This document shows positions 53,775-64,000 of a stretch of DNA of 64,000 nucleotides, one piece after another. The notes beneath the pieces are model-generated. The model was not told where the DNA came from and made no database searches. It saw only the letters and a program-made list of their open reading frames with translations. The stretch's first letter is position 1. The number at the start of each line of letters is the position of its first letter. A program made the translations under genes and the position numbers. The DNA is taken from positions 9,323,504 through 9,387,503 of the forward strand of contig ML681964.1 in assembly GCA_007922195.1 (NCBI GenBank). The letters are read 5' to 3'. This DNA comes from Podocnemis expansa. Taxonomy: Eukaryota > Chordata > Testudines > Podocnemididae.

Positions 53775-54580
53775 AAATTTTCAGTACAGTCAGTGTTTTG
53801 TCTGTCATCTTCTAAGCATGTCTAGGAAAAAGAAAATTGTAAAGGTAGCTGAAAAAAGCACAATCTTTATGAAGACAGAGCAGAGGTAAAAGTGGGTGAG
53901 CAAAGCATGGCTCCTAGTTAATCGGTTCCTGAGTCTTTTGAGAGATTCAATGTGAGAGACAGAGCAGCAGTGCCTGCTGTGCTATATTCAGGCACTCTTA
54001 CTTCAAGACATTTTATTGAGATTAATAAGCTGGTTTTTGAAACAGCAAACAATTAGACTGATCCCATACCTGCCAAAAAAGCTAAATTTAAAATGAATTC
54101 AAAGACTAGTTGTATTAAAAAATCAATTGACTCACCTTCATTTGTCCAAGCACAGGACTAAGGAGCTGTGGTGGCAGCAAGGACTTTCCCTTCCAGAATC
54201 CTCCACTCAGATGGTGGTGGTATTAGCCTCTAAAGCAGTGGATTTCAATTAACATACCAGTAAATTGAATCATGTAGTTACCATTCTCAGAGCTATTGTT
54301 CAGGGTGTCTGCAGACTCAGGCAGATATTGCTGCAAGGATTACAGCTGGTCTACCTTTACAAGCTTGTCTTTTCAACCATGAGGCCTAGAAAAAGAATTT
54401 TGTAAAATAAAATCTGAAATTCAGAAGTAGTCCTCATGAACTGCTCATGCATGTGTTAAGTTTATGCCCTAATCTGGCCCTCAGCTTTGCTAGTTAGGAG
54501 AGCTATGTAGAGCAACTCAAAGGGTGGTATAGTTTGTGAATTCCTCTTGTGTGCTGAAGAGCAGGATGGTAGGACTCTAT
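53775..54580. other. Unannotated DNA
   Basis: ATGTCTAGGAAAAAGAAAAT at 53818 could begin a basic peptide but stops soon. No recognisable element. Confidence 0.4.
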
Positions 54581-54984
54581 GGCTATGTCTACACTACAGG
54601 GCTCAGGTAAGTCGACTTAATAAAGTTGACAAAGTTGACCTTATTATGTTGACTTAGTGAGGCCCCAATCGTTTAAGTCGACTTTATAAAGGTGACTTAA
54701 ACCAGGGGACCCATTCAAAGTCAACTTAATAAAGTCCACTTTAAATGGGTCCCCTGGCTTAAGTTGACTTTACAAAGTTGCTAAATGGCTCTAATGCACT
54801 AAGTTGACTTTAATGGGCACATTGTGTTAAGTTGACTTAATAAAGTCGACTTAACTCTTAAAGTTGACTTTAAGGGTAAGGGTTATTAAGTCTACTTAAG
54901 CACTTGCTTGAGTCAACTTAATGAACTCCAAATGTGGCAAGGGGGTTGCTTAAGTTGATTTAAGCTTCCAATGTAGACATAGCC
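54581..54984. mobile_element. MITE built of AAGTCGACTT / AAGTTGACTT words
   Basis: 404 bp with ends GGCTATGTCTACACTACAGG / CCAATGTAGACATAGCC. TAT flanks both sides (54578-54580 and 54985-54987). The interior repeats TTAAGTCGACTTAATAAAGT and variants at least ten times in both orientations. No protein frame. Confidence 0.88.
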
Positions 54985-55079
54985 TATGAGTTTATCTTGG
55001 GACCCATGCAGTTCTGTACATTTCTGTTCAAGGGGTGGCAATCTAGCCTGACCTAGTAAGCAATGGAAAAGCAAGTAAA

Positions 55080-55200
55080 GTTGGAGGATTTTAGACAAAC
55101 ACCTGTCAGGGATGGTCTAGATGGTACTTGGTCCTGCCATGAGTGCAAGTGACTGGATGTGAAGACCTCTCATGGTTCCTTCCAGTTTATGATCTATTGA
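55080..55200 (+). mobile_element. CR1 3' end fragment
   Basis: CACCTGTCAGGGATGGTCTA GATGGTACTTGGTCCTGCCA, then CTCATGGTTCCTTCCAGTTT ATGATCTATTGATTTT. This matches the final ~100 bp of the CR1 at 31702-32121, whose last bases read TGGTCCTGTCATGAGTGCAG. Confidence 0.9.
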
Positions 55201-55544
55201 TTTTAAATGGAGCCTGGGGAGAAAAGAGATGTAATCATTAGCTGAAATAATAAAAATCCAGACACTGTAGAATCAGGGAGATGGGCACAAATGAAGATAG
55301 AAAACAGTACACAAGCTTCTTTCAGAAAAAGGGAGAGGATCCGAGAAAGAGAAGTAATAAGAACTACATTCACTCAGCGTGTTAAATGACAAGACTGGGG
55401 TAGGTAAGGCATTCAGTACCGAGTATGGTGAGCTCTGCTCCTAGATCATGCCATACTATGTATGCAGTCATACTGTCAGAGATCTAACCACAATGTGGCT
55501 GCAAGTAGCAAATGAGGTGCACTATCTGAGTACTTAATGACTGT
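55201..55544. other. Unannotated DNA
   Basis: No recognisable repeat or gene. Confidence 0.45.
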
Positions 55545-56058
55545 GGCTATGTCTACACTTACAATTTAGTTTGAAGTAATGAGAATTAATTCAAACTAAA
55601 TTAATGCATGGCCACACTGGCTTTCACTACATCGAACTAAGGAATTCCTTAGTTTGAAGCAATGAACAGTTACTTCAAAGTTATAAAGCCTCACTTAACT
55701 TTGAAGTAATGGTTAATTCGAACTTATTAGTTTGAATTAACCCAATGAAGTCATGTTAATTTGAACTGTTAGTTCGAATTAACGTGGTTTGACCTTCTCC
55801 GTCCCACAGTGTCTTCCTCTTTATATGTATTGGGTGGTAGCACGGTCTTTTTTGGGTGCCATGTTGCCACACTTCCTATGGTGCCCCTTTCGTAAATCAA
55901 ACTAGCAAGTCCTGTCCCTGGACATGTTAGTTCGATTTAGGTTTCTAGTGGGGCCATGTTACTTCAAATTAACTTACTTTGAATTAACCATTATTAGTTT
56001 GATTTAATTAGTTCTAACTAAGTTAATTCAAAGTAACGTTCTAAGTGTAGACATAGCC
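55545..56058. mobile_element. MITE built of TTCGAATTAA / TTTGAAGTAA words
   Basis: 514 bp with ends GGCTATGTCTACACTTA / TAAGTGTAGACATAGCC, a perfect 17-bp inverted pair. The interior words are AGTTCGAATTAAC, TTACTTCAAAG and TTAGTTTGAATTAA, in many copies. A less repetitive centre lies at 55790-55900. The flanks are TGT and TAC, so no clear target duplication is visible. Confidence 0.9.
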
Positions 56059-57627
56059 TACAATATAGAATCCTATGGAGAAAACACTGCAGTCAGTGGT
56101 GAGTGCTTTATGGGCAAATGCCAACACCATAATGCTCTTTATTATTCTTCGAGCCCCTTTTTAATTACTGGGAAGGAGGCAATGATACCTGATATTTACA
56201 ACTCCTATCACAGGCCTTTTGAATCTCAGAGAGGAAAATGTATGAGCCTACCATATTTCTATATGTCTTGCAGCTTATAGATTCTGGATTGTAAATTGGG
56301 AGAGAAGGAGGCAACAGCCTTGACCACCATTGTCAAGTTGGTGATGAGTGAAACTTGACCACATTACTCTCACATTGCTCTGTGTAACTTGACAATGTAC
56401 TCACCTGAAGAGCTGCCAAAACTACCCCCTGGGACAAACAGCGGGTTGATGTTAGGCACACAAGACAACAACTATAAAGACAAGAGAACATCTCTAACTA
56501 ACAAGACAACAACTGTAAACACTGTTTGTCCCATTGCTATTCTTTGCTGATAATTTAATAAAAAGTGACCTGTTCTGTGACTATTGATGATAGCATTTCC
56601 TATGAGTACATCTTACATAACAGAAACTTTGAGATACATCACTTCCTACATTGAAAGCACATCTGAAATTCTGCACACTCAGTTAATCCCATAATCACTA
56701 ACAAGAGAAATCCTTTGTTTGTAACACTGAATCTAATATTTCTAGTACTAAAAGCTGAACCCTTTAAATGCTTTGTTAGTTCCCATTGTTATTCCACCTG
56801 GCAGTATAGCCTTCTTCTTATTAGACTTAGTCTTGAAGGCCTCTGTCAGGGCCCCATCCTACAGACCCTTAAATGCTACTGACTTGTATGTAAGGAATCC
56901 ATTGATACTAATGGACTTCTGGTGGATAGGGCTGTCAGTTTTCATAATGCAAACTCCCATTAAAGCCCTTGGATGTTCATTGGAGTATGGATATTAGGAT
57001 CTGATTTAGTAGAAAGCCTTGACTTGTATATTGTGACCAAACTGGAATAAAACCAGTTTTTGTAAAAGCTGCTGTAGTCACTGTATATTGCTGGGCTTGT
57101 GTCTACTCAGAAATGTGCTGCTTTCAAAATCAGTTTTTGATATAAAATGTTGTCATGACTGGGAGCAGCCAAAATGCCATTTTGAATGAGTTTCCATTGC
57201 GACTTTGAGTTGCTAAGAATATAAGCACTTCAGAAAATAACATTGCTTCTGCTCTGTCCCATTCCCTTGCATGATTACATGCAAATAGCATTCATTTTCA
57301 GACCCTTATAGGCTAATTAGGTATGAGGATATCTATGATTGCAAAATTTAAGTCTCTAACTCAGTGTTGGAAACAGATTATGAAAGATTTGAATGGACTA
57401 AATTAAGAAGCGTGTTTTGTTTTGTTTAATTTGAAGGTTTTTCTGTCAATTTACTTGAATAAGTAAGGGAACAAAAAATTAAAAGAAAGGTATTACAGAT
57501 GTGAAATTATCATTTTATGCTATCATTTGCAGTGAAAGACCCAACATTAAAGTGAGACAAAAAATAAAGCTCTCTGGTAGTATCAAATGCAGTTGATATT
57601 GGGAAGTAAAACCACTCATTCTGAAGT
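56059..57627. other. Unannotated DNA
   Basis: CATTGTCAAGTT (56328-56339) and AACTTGACAATG (56386-56397) are perfect 12-bp inverted words 46 bp apart. No other structure is seen. Frames are short. Confidence 0.4.
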
Positions 57628-57830
57628 TTCTGGGTTTTTGTATTATGGTACTGCCTACTAGCCTCTCTCAAGGATCTGAGCTCCAGGTATATGCAGTGCC
57701 TAGCACATGCAGTAAAATTGGTCCCTATTATGAAGAATTTACTGTCCTGGTTTATGATGAGTTACCATGTGAAGGAAAACAACTGGACCACAGACAACAG
57801 GTAACAGATAATGATACCAGACAGTGCTTT
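57628..57830 (+). repeat. MIR/CORE-SINE relic
   Basis: TTTGTATTATGGTACTGCCT, then AGCCTCTCTCAAGGATCTGA GCTCC, GCAGTGCCTAGCACATGCAG and GACCACAGACAACAGGTAAC. The blocks are in the order of the same family at 9336-9545, read on the opposite strand. Confidence 0.6.
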
Positions 57831-58999
57831 CATTCTTTAATACACCCAATTGCAAAGTTTTGTTTTATTTATATCACTACCTAGGGAAGAAGCTGCTATA
57901 GTCTTTTAGCTACACCTAGTTTGTCTTTAGTAATAAGTTAAATACATCACAGCTGAAATTTTGCCTTTTGATATCCTGGGTTTCCAAATGGAGTCAGAAG
58001 CTGTCCCACTAATGCCACTGAAGCAAATGAAGGTGTAATATATGCATCCAAGGGCAAACTTGGCTCTTAATATCTCTGGTGAGTGACCCTGATGCTTCCT
58101 CAAGAATGTGTAGGGGGGAGACAGCTATGCCATAAAAGCTAGATTGTTTCAAAGTAGATTATTCAGGTCCAGGGAACTGGTATCTGACCAACCAGGATCT
58201 GATATAAGTGCATTCAGGAACTGACATGACATGCATTTGATAATGACCTTTATACAATGAGATCCCAAACCAAAAGTCCAGTTATCTATCAGCTGTAAAA
58301 ACAATTTTCCTCACCAATGCAGATGAGATGTGGTGATTTCAGTTCCAATCAGCTTCTCTGAGAGCATAGTCTCAGAAGAAAAGTGGGCAAAATGATGTTT
58401 CTGTGTCTGGAATGATTTCTGTCTTGCAGTGTGCTTGGTAGTGGGATTGCTTTCCTCTTTATAGTCTAAAGTTGAGTGATTTTAAAGGATATTTGGTAAT
58501 TACATGAGACAACAAAGGAAGTCCAAGCCAAAACAAGGGAGAGATTTAGTTCAGAAGGCATTAGATACTTGGCTTTTGTTTAGTCATGTCACAAAGTTTC
58601 ACTTTTTCCTAACAAAGAGGGTAGGGGGTTGCTGAGATGAGAATAGAATACCCGAGGTGGTACCCAACAGCAAATAGGATCATAAGGTATCCTTGAAAGT
58701 TATGGAACCACTGAAGTACAGATGAATTAGTTACAGACAAAAATTTTATGAGGGAGGCTGGGTCAGTGAAGAGGGGCCATTGATCAGAGGAGAAGCAGTT
58801 ACCTTTCTGGAATATCAGACATGCTTAGAAAAGAAGAACAGCACAAAAAGGATTTCCAGCTACCACCATTGTTCTGCAATATGCATTTTATTAATGATAT
58901 TTGGGAGCTTAATTTTATAAGTAGTCTCTGTCTACCTTGAATTTTATAGTCTACAAGAATGCAGGCTACATAATATCCTGATTTAAAATAAATATCAAT
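57831..58999. other. Unannotated DNA
   Basis: No recognisable repeat or gene. Confidence 0.45.
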
Positions 59000-59423
59000 G
59001 GCTGTGTCTACACTGAAAAACTAGTCTGGACTAAGGAGGCTTAGTCCAGACTAATTTAGCCCATGGCTATACTAGCCTTTTCCTAGTCTGAACTAAGAAA
59101 TTTCTTAGTTCGGACTAGGGAACTCTTAGTCTGAACTAGTAAGAGCTGGCACTAGTCTGGACTTCCACGCGTTGAACTAGGCACAGGCAAGATCCGGACT
59201 AAGCCTTAGTCTGAATTTAAGAAGTTTGAACTAAGGCATTAGTTCGAACTAACCACACATTCTAGTTCAAACTAAGTGTTAGTTCAAACTAGAATGTGTG
59301 GTTAGTTTGAACTAAAAAGTCCGTGGTTAGTTCGAAGTAGTCCAAGGTTAATTCGGAATAACCTTGAACTTCTTTAGTTTGGATTAGCAAGTCTGAACTA
59401 AAATTGTAGAAGTAGACATAGCC
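59000..59423. mobile_element. MITE built of TTAGTTCGAACTAA / AGTCTGGACTAA words
   Basis: 424 bp with ends GGCTGTGTCTACACTGA / GAAGTAGACATAGCC. The interior is a dense array of TAGTCTGGACTAA, TTAGTCTGAACTA and TTAGTTCGAACTAA words, including the near-perfect palindrome ACACATTCTAGTTCAAACTA facing TAGTTCAAACTAGAATGTGT (59263-59303). No coding capacity. The AAT and TAT flanks are not a clean duplication. Confidence 0.88.
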
Positions 59424-59861
59424 TATCTTTATTGCCATAATAATAGCTATGTATACTAGTAGCCCTTAAGAATAAAATTTAAATATAAATTCATTGAACA
59501 GCTTTTGTAACCCATTTCTATCACAATAGTAATAAAGAGAAGATAACATAGCATGAACTGGAATAGGAGCATTTTCACAGAAGGGGTCTCAGGAATTGCC
59601 GCTACTGAAACTTTAAGCAGATAGGCATTCTCAATGGCAGATATATGTTGATGAAATTTTGTAGCCCTGATATTAAATATTTTAATTGACTGAGTCTGCT
59701 TATTTCATTGTTTTACCAGTTGTCAGTGATGATCTTAGTTTTGAAGATGACAGTTTGTTTCATCAAAACACAGATTATATTTGGCACGGAAGGGTCTGAG
59801 CTGGGAGAAACCTTGTTTAGAAATCTTCCATAAAGTCAGTGGGAGTTTAGTGCGTGTAATG
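59424..59861. other. Unannotated AT-rich DNA
   Basis: No recognisable repeat or gene. Confidence 0.45.
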
Positions 59862-60235
59862 CAGGGCTCAGCAAATCCTGGGTGCCAGGTTGCCATGATG
59901 CCCAGGAATTTGACTAGGGCACCTAGCTGGTGCCTAAAAAAAGAGCCGGTGATGCCAACACCATCAGCACTGCTGCTTGCTGCCCCCGCTGGTGCTGAAA
60001 GTGCCCTGGGCAGTGGCTTTTTTCACTTGCAGGTGCCTTTTGTGCACTGCACCATCTCTGAAAGTGTCAGTGGCAGCAGCGGGTTTTTGGTGGCAGGGGG
60101 GCTTTTTCACTCTGCACTGCCAACAAAACTGTCTGGTTTTGGCAATTTTTCAGTGGGGGTGGGTGCATTTTAAAGTGCTGAACACCTAGGCATCTCAGTT
60201 TTTTGATTGGCCCCTAGGAGGATGGTCCATTTGTT
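59862..60235. mobile_element. Possible hAT-like MITE
   Basis: GCAGGGCTCAGCAAATCCTGGGTGCC resembles a CAGGGGTCAGCAA hAT end, and a GC-rich body follows. The far end is not convincing (GATTGGCCCCTAGGAG near 60216). The 130-codon frame 59781-60173 crosses the left end and is unlikely to be real. Confidence 0.35.
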
Positions 60236-61984
60236 GAAGGCTGAGGGACCCATCTGTGAAACTCATTCTGTGAAATGGCTTACCTCACAGTTGACTGTAG
60301 AAAGCTACAACAGGCTATAAATTAACGAGACTCTTAATTCACTTTCAGTACCATACGATGGTAGTTGTCCCATTAATTTCAATGACAGTTTTCAAGTAGC
60401 TAGGAACTGAAACATGAATGAGAGCTGACAAATATGGCAGTTTCCTTCAGTAACTTTGAAAAATCTTGTTGGATTAAATTTAAATATCTTTGGAGTGTAT
60501 TGTATTAATGGAAAGATTATGCATTATTGTGAGCTGGGATTGTATGTAACTTCCTGGGAAGTGTTAGGAACTTCAGAGGGCTGTGTGGAATATTGTGTCA
60601 GACAAGGATGGATTTCTGGGATAAACAGTGTGTGGGGAATATCTAGCAGGAGATGAACACAAATTCTCCACTTCCAGCTGTGCAAAAGCCCAGCCCTTTT
60701 ATGAGTTGTTACTTGTTACCAGAGTCTCAAGATCAAAGGCCTGAAGGAATAAAGGCCCAAAAAAGACTATCCTATTCATGGTATGCTAATTCTGAATGAA
60801 GGTGGTTTTGAACTTGTAACCATAGAAAGAAGCATTTTGAGGGGGCTGAAGAATTGATTCCTACCAGAACCCTTGTTAAGGTGACAATCTCTTGTAATTT
60901 TATTAACATCCATGTATGTTCTTTTTTTGTCTTAATTATGGGGGTTTTTTCCTGTTAAGCGTTCACCTTAAGAATAAATATGCTCCCTTAGAAAGAGCTA
61001 TGTGGTGACTTGTAAGTGCTACTCATAACCTTGAGAGAGAAAGGAAGGTAACTTCTCTCCTCTGCTGGGGCAGTCTGGCTTACTGAGAATATCACAGTGT
61101 AGGCAGGGAACTGTGAAGCATGGAAAAATTCAAGACAGGAAGGAGAGAGAGACTGCCCAGGAGAGATGACTGCTAAGCAGCTAGGAGCTTAGAGGAGGTG
61201 CCCTCTAGAAATTTCAGAGGGAAACACAAAGTCTTTCTAGAAATGGTGAAATAAACAGAATATTAAGATTTATGTCCATATATTTTAATAATTTCTCTAC
61301 TTAATTATAGCTGGCTCAAATGGGAGCATGACTGTGGAAGACGAGAGGAATTAGCATCACATATGTTTAGTTTGATAGAATTTACTCACCAAATGAGAAC
61401 ATCTCAATCATATTCAAATTCTTCTGTCCATAAGGAGTGAAATTGTATTAGTGGCTAATGAAGCACACATAGAAATCAGGAAATGTTGAAGTTAACCAAA
61501 CCACCTAATAATAGAATTGTTCCCTGACCTGCTTTAGTGCTGCTTTATTAAAATGGAACTGTGTTAACCTCGTAAATCATGACAGTGATATGATAGAACT
61601 AGTAAGTTTATGTTGCTTTTGGGTTGGAAAGATGCAAACCAACCAGAGAGGGTAAAATTCACCCCTGTGCACAGTACCAAAACAATGTATCACTTGTGTT
61701 CTGCTAAGTCCCTCAGGCACTTAGTGATACATAGGCCTTGTATTCGCTCTATGGAATGAATCTTACCCTAGGGGATGAAGTTTAAGAACAGAACTTGTAA
61801 GAGAAATTGGGGGAAAATGTTCATGTTGTTTCTTATTAGTGTATGGCTAAGTTGGGAACAGTATATTTAAATTAAGCTTTTCTTTCCCAACCGTATAATC
61901 CCAGCTCCTCTTTTTCTGCTGCCTATAACTTTCCAAAATATTTTCTTTTATGGATGAAACTTTGGTTTATTTCTGTCAAAAAGA

Positions 61985-61986
<2 letters not shown>
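60236..61986. other. Unannotated DNA
   Basis: 1.75 kb with no recognisable repeat or gene. Confidence 0.45.

Positions 61987-62025
<39 letters not shown>
61987..62025 (+). repeat. (CT)19 microsatellite
   Basis: An uninterrupted CT run followed by a T-rich stretch to 62036. Confidence 0.97.
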
Positions 62026-62030
<5 letters not shown>

Positions 62031-62036
62031 TTTTTT

Positions 62037-62333
62037 GGCAAGGGGGAAGGGAATGGGGAACTCCTTTTGTCTATTTTTGACAAGCAGAAACAACTGCTTA
62101 TAGTTGCTTTCCTCATTCTTGCCTCTGTTTCTATGGGTATATCTTATGTTGTACCATGATATCTATAGTTTATCACTGTCTCATACAGTGACTGCTACAC
62201 TTGCTGGGATATAACATACCTGATGAGCAATAACACCCTGCCCCCCCTTTTTTCTGATTTCAGTTAAAATAGTGATTCTCTCTCTCTCCTGATATACTCT
62301 TGATCTTTTTATTTTAATGGGATATGCATCTCA
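62037..62333. other. Unannotated DNA
   Basis: Nothing recognised. Confidence 0.4.
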
Positions 62334-62628
62334 GGCCTGGTCTACATTAATGTTGAAAGTCAATCTAAGCTATGTTAATTAACTTACATAAATAGTATAA
62401 CTTCAAGTTGACATACCTTAGATCAACTTGCAAAAGTGTTCACACTATGTTATGTTGATAGGAGTCGCCCTCCCATCACCATGGTTTCTGCTTCTCATTG
62501 AAGTGGATTGGATATGTCAATGGGAGAGCGCTGTCCCAGCAACTTAGTATGTCTTCACTCAATCTACTAAACTGATGCCACTGCATCTATAGCAACATCA
62601 CCAATTTAGCACAGTTGTGAAGACATGC
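62334..62628. mobile_element. MITE with GGCCTGGTCTACA end
   Basis: Left GGCCTGGTCTACATTAATGTTGAAAGTCAATC, right GCACAGTTGTGAAGACATGC. The interior has TTGATAGGAGTCGCCCTCCC ATC facing TCAATGGGAGAGCGCTGTCC. It is the same design as the right terminal region of the Harbinger relic. No clear target duplication. Confidence 0.65.
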
Positions 62629-64000
62629 TTTCAGATGTTAGTGCTGATGTAGTTTGAATTTTTGATTAAAATACTGGCTAGTGACAAATTGAATATTGCT
62701 ACTTGAAAATCTCACATCAGTTAAGACTTCATTTCTTTTGCCCTAACAAACAGGTACAGAACTCATTAGACTGACACAATGTCTTAGTTTTACACATAAC
62801 CTTTTTAATGGTAAGAGGAAACATTTGTGATTTTTGTGCTAAACATTTGAAGAACTCCCATTGGATGTCAGTGAGTATCTCTCCTTTAAAATAATGTAAT
62901 TATATAGCCCTCAGAAGGGCCACATTGATATAATTATATACATTTATATTTAATTTTAAAGGAAGTGACTCGTGTTATAGGAAGAATCATGCAGGAAGCA
63001 CAGACAGCTTGCATGTAATTTCAATCGATCAATCTTGCATGTTAGTTAAATAATTTTTTTAAAAATTAGCTCTATATTTCTAGATCTAGTTTCATAATTT
63101 ATGTTTTATATTTAAAGTCTCTAGTTCCTCAGAATAATGACTAACTCTGCCTTAAGGTCCTTAGCTTTCAGTCTTTCAGAGCTCTATGCTCCCCACAGAT
63201 CATCCATCACAGGACACCAGGTAGTTTACATACAAAGGCTAGAACTAGTCCCTTCATCACCTGCTGGAGACGAGGGGTGACAAATACAAATGTTTAATCC
63301 TTCCAAAAAGACTGAAAATAAGGCTTTTGCCTGAAGTAAAACTCAATTCTTGTACAAATTGAGCTTTGAGCAGAGCTATCAGAAACCTTCACTGTTTGAA
63401 CAATTTAAAGCAACAGATACAAAGATTTAATTTTGATACATTTTTCAATTAAAAGAAAGTCTTATCCCATTGAGATAGATTTTTCTTCCTATGAACACCA
63501 GCAAAACTGTCTGGATCCATCTTAACATAACTATATAGTCCCAAGTTCCTATCCCATGAAAATATTTTTGTTTTTCTTTGTCCTACTTTTTAAACTAATA
63601 TTCTTTTTACTCAAATTGTATGATTGTAATGACTTTTTAATGCTGGAAGATCTCATTGTAGTATTAGGACACTTATTCCCTTATTGTTATATGTTGAACC
63701 TAAATGGAACTTCACTCATAGATATGTTTTTAAACAGCAAATTGTTAAAATTACTAAAATATTGGTGCAGCTTGATACCATAGTCATGTACCTAAATTCC
63801 ATTTTTTTTAATGTGATCAAAAGATAAACATGAGGGAATAGAATAGTTTTTTTAGGGTGGCAGAAGAAAGTGAGTACCTTAGGTAGTTTATTATATCTGG
63901 GCCCAGAAGAGAAGGAGATGCAGACACAGAAGACCTCATTTAAGTATAGCTAGCTGCCTTGGAAATCTTTATTGTTTTGCAGCAAAAGTGATGCCAACAA
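62629..64000. other. Unannotated AT-rich DNA
   Basis: No recognisable repeat, exon or RNA gene up to the window edge. Confidence 0.45.

Noticed and set aside
53735..53790. Pyrimidine tract plus CAG resembling a 3' splice site
   Set aside because: It is a TC/T simple repeat, and the downstream frames close quickly without a donor.
55545..56058. Target-site duplication for this MITE
   Set aside because: The flanks TGT and TAC do not match; the ends are clear but the duplication is not.
59781..60173. 130-codon plus frame
   Set aside because: It crosses the edge of a likely MITE and shows low-complexity alanine/glycine content without a domain.
1..64000. CRISPR arrays, tRNA or rRNA genes, bacterial operons
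   Set aside because: No regularly spaced repeats, no cloverleaf with A and B boxes outside the SINE heads, and no dense coding; the repeat content is that of an amniote nuclear genome.

Overview
The window looks like non-coding nuclear DNA, intergenic or deep-intronic, from an amniote and most likely a cryptodiran turtle. The evidence is its repeats. There are many CR1 LINEs, MIR/CORE-SINE relics, SINE bodies starting AACAAGGAGTCCTGTGGCAC with a tRNA-like head reading GGGGTAGCTGTGTTAGTCTA, MITEs with GGCTATGTCTACA ends, many Charlie-like hAT MITEs, and a PIF/Harbinger element whose transposase and Myb/SANT proteins resemble those abundant in turtles. The species call rests on remembered family resemblance and no search was run. 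I found no intact host gene, tRNA, rRNA or CRISPR array.

Layout. 1-13.7 kb: MIR relics, two copies of one hAT MITE, a gag-like ORF in an LTR-type relic, a SINE-body palindrome, a DIRS-type recombinase fragment, a CR1 with two insertions, and a second CR1. 13.7-20.6 kb: a degenerate minus-strand class I-like endogenous retrovirus with a coiled-coil gag, protease, RT, RNase H and truncated integrase, no env, and two damaged LTRs. 20.6-23.3 kb: a minus-strand CR1 split by a MITE, then a (GT)22 tract. 23.9-25.9 kb: a hAT MITE that is one large imperfect palindrome, then GC- and CpG-rich DNA. 26.36-28.56 kb: a compact, young minus-strand LTR element with two ~770-bp LTRs, a tRNA-Lys primer site and a 659-bp interior with no gag or pol.

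29-39 kb: SINE copies (one chimeric with a 16-bp target duplication), an LTR-type relic split by a CR1, a palindromic repeat, and the RT C-terminus of another LINE. 39.1-43.1 kb: an apparent autonomous-type Harbinger, with transposase on plus and Myb/SANT on minus, interrupted by a SINE, a hAT MITE with a perfect 8-bp target duplication, and a CR1. 44-52 kb: two more hAT MITEs with target duplications, an RPS8 (eS8) pseudogene fragment, SINE bodies and a CR1. 52-64 kb: several MITEs sharing outer ends but built from different short palindromic words, a MIR relic, simple repeats, and long stretches with nothing recognisable.

No genes act together as a functional pathway here. What can be read is the insertion order: nested elements give relative ages, and the Harbinger relic and the short MITEs may be related as source and dependants. 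The best candidates for something under-described are the Lys-primed gene-free LTR element, the Harbinger relic, and the MITE set with exchanged palindromic cores.
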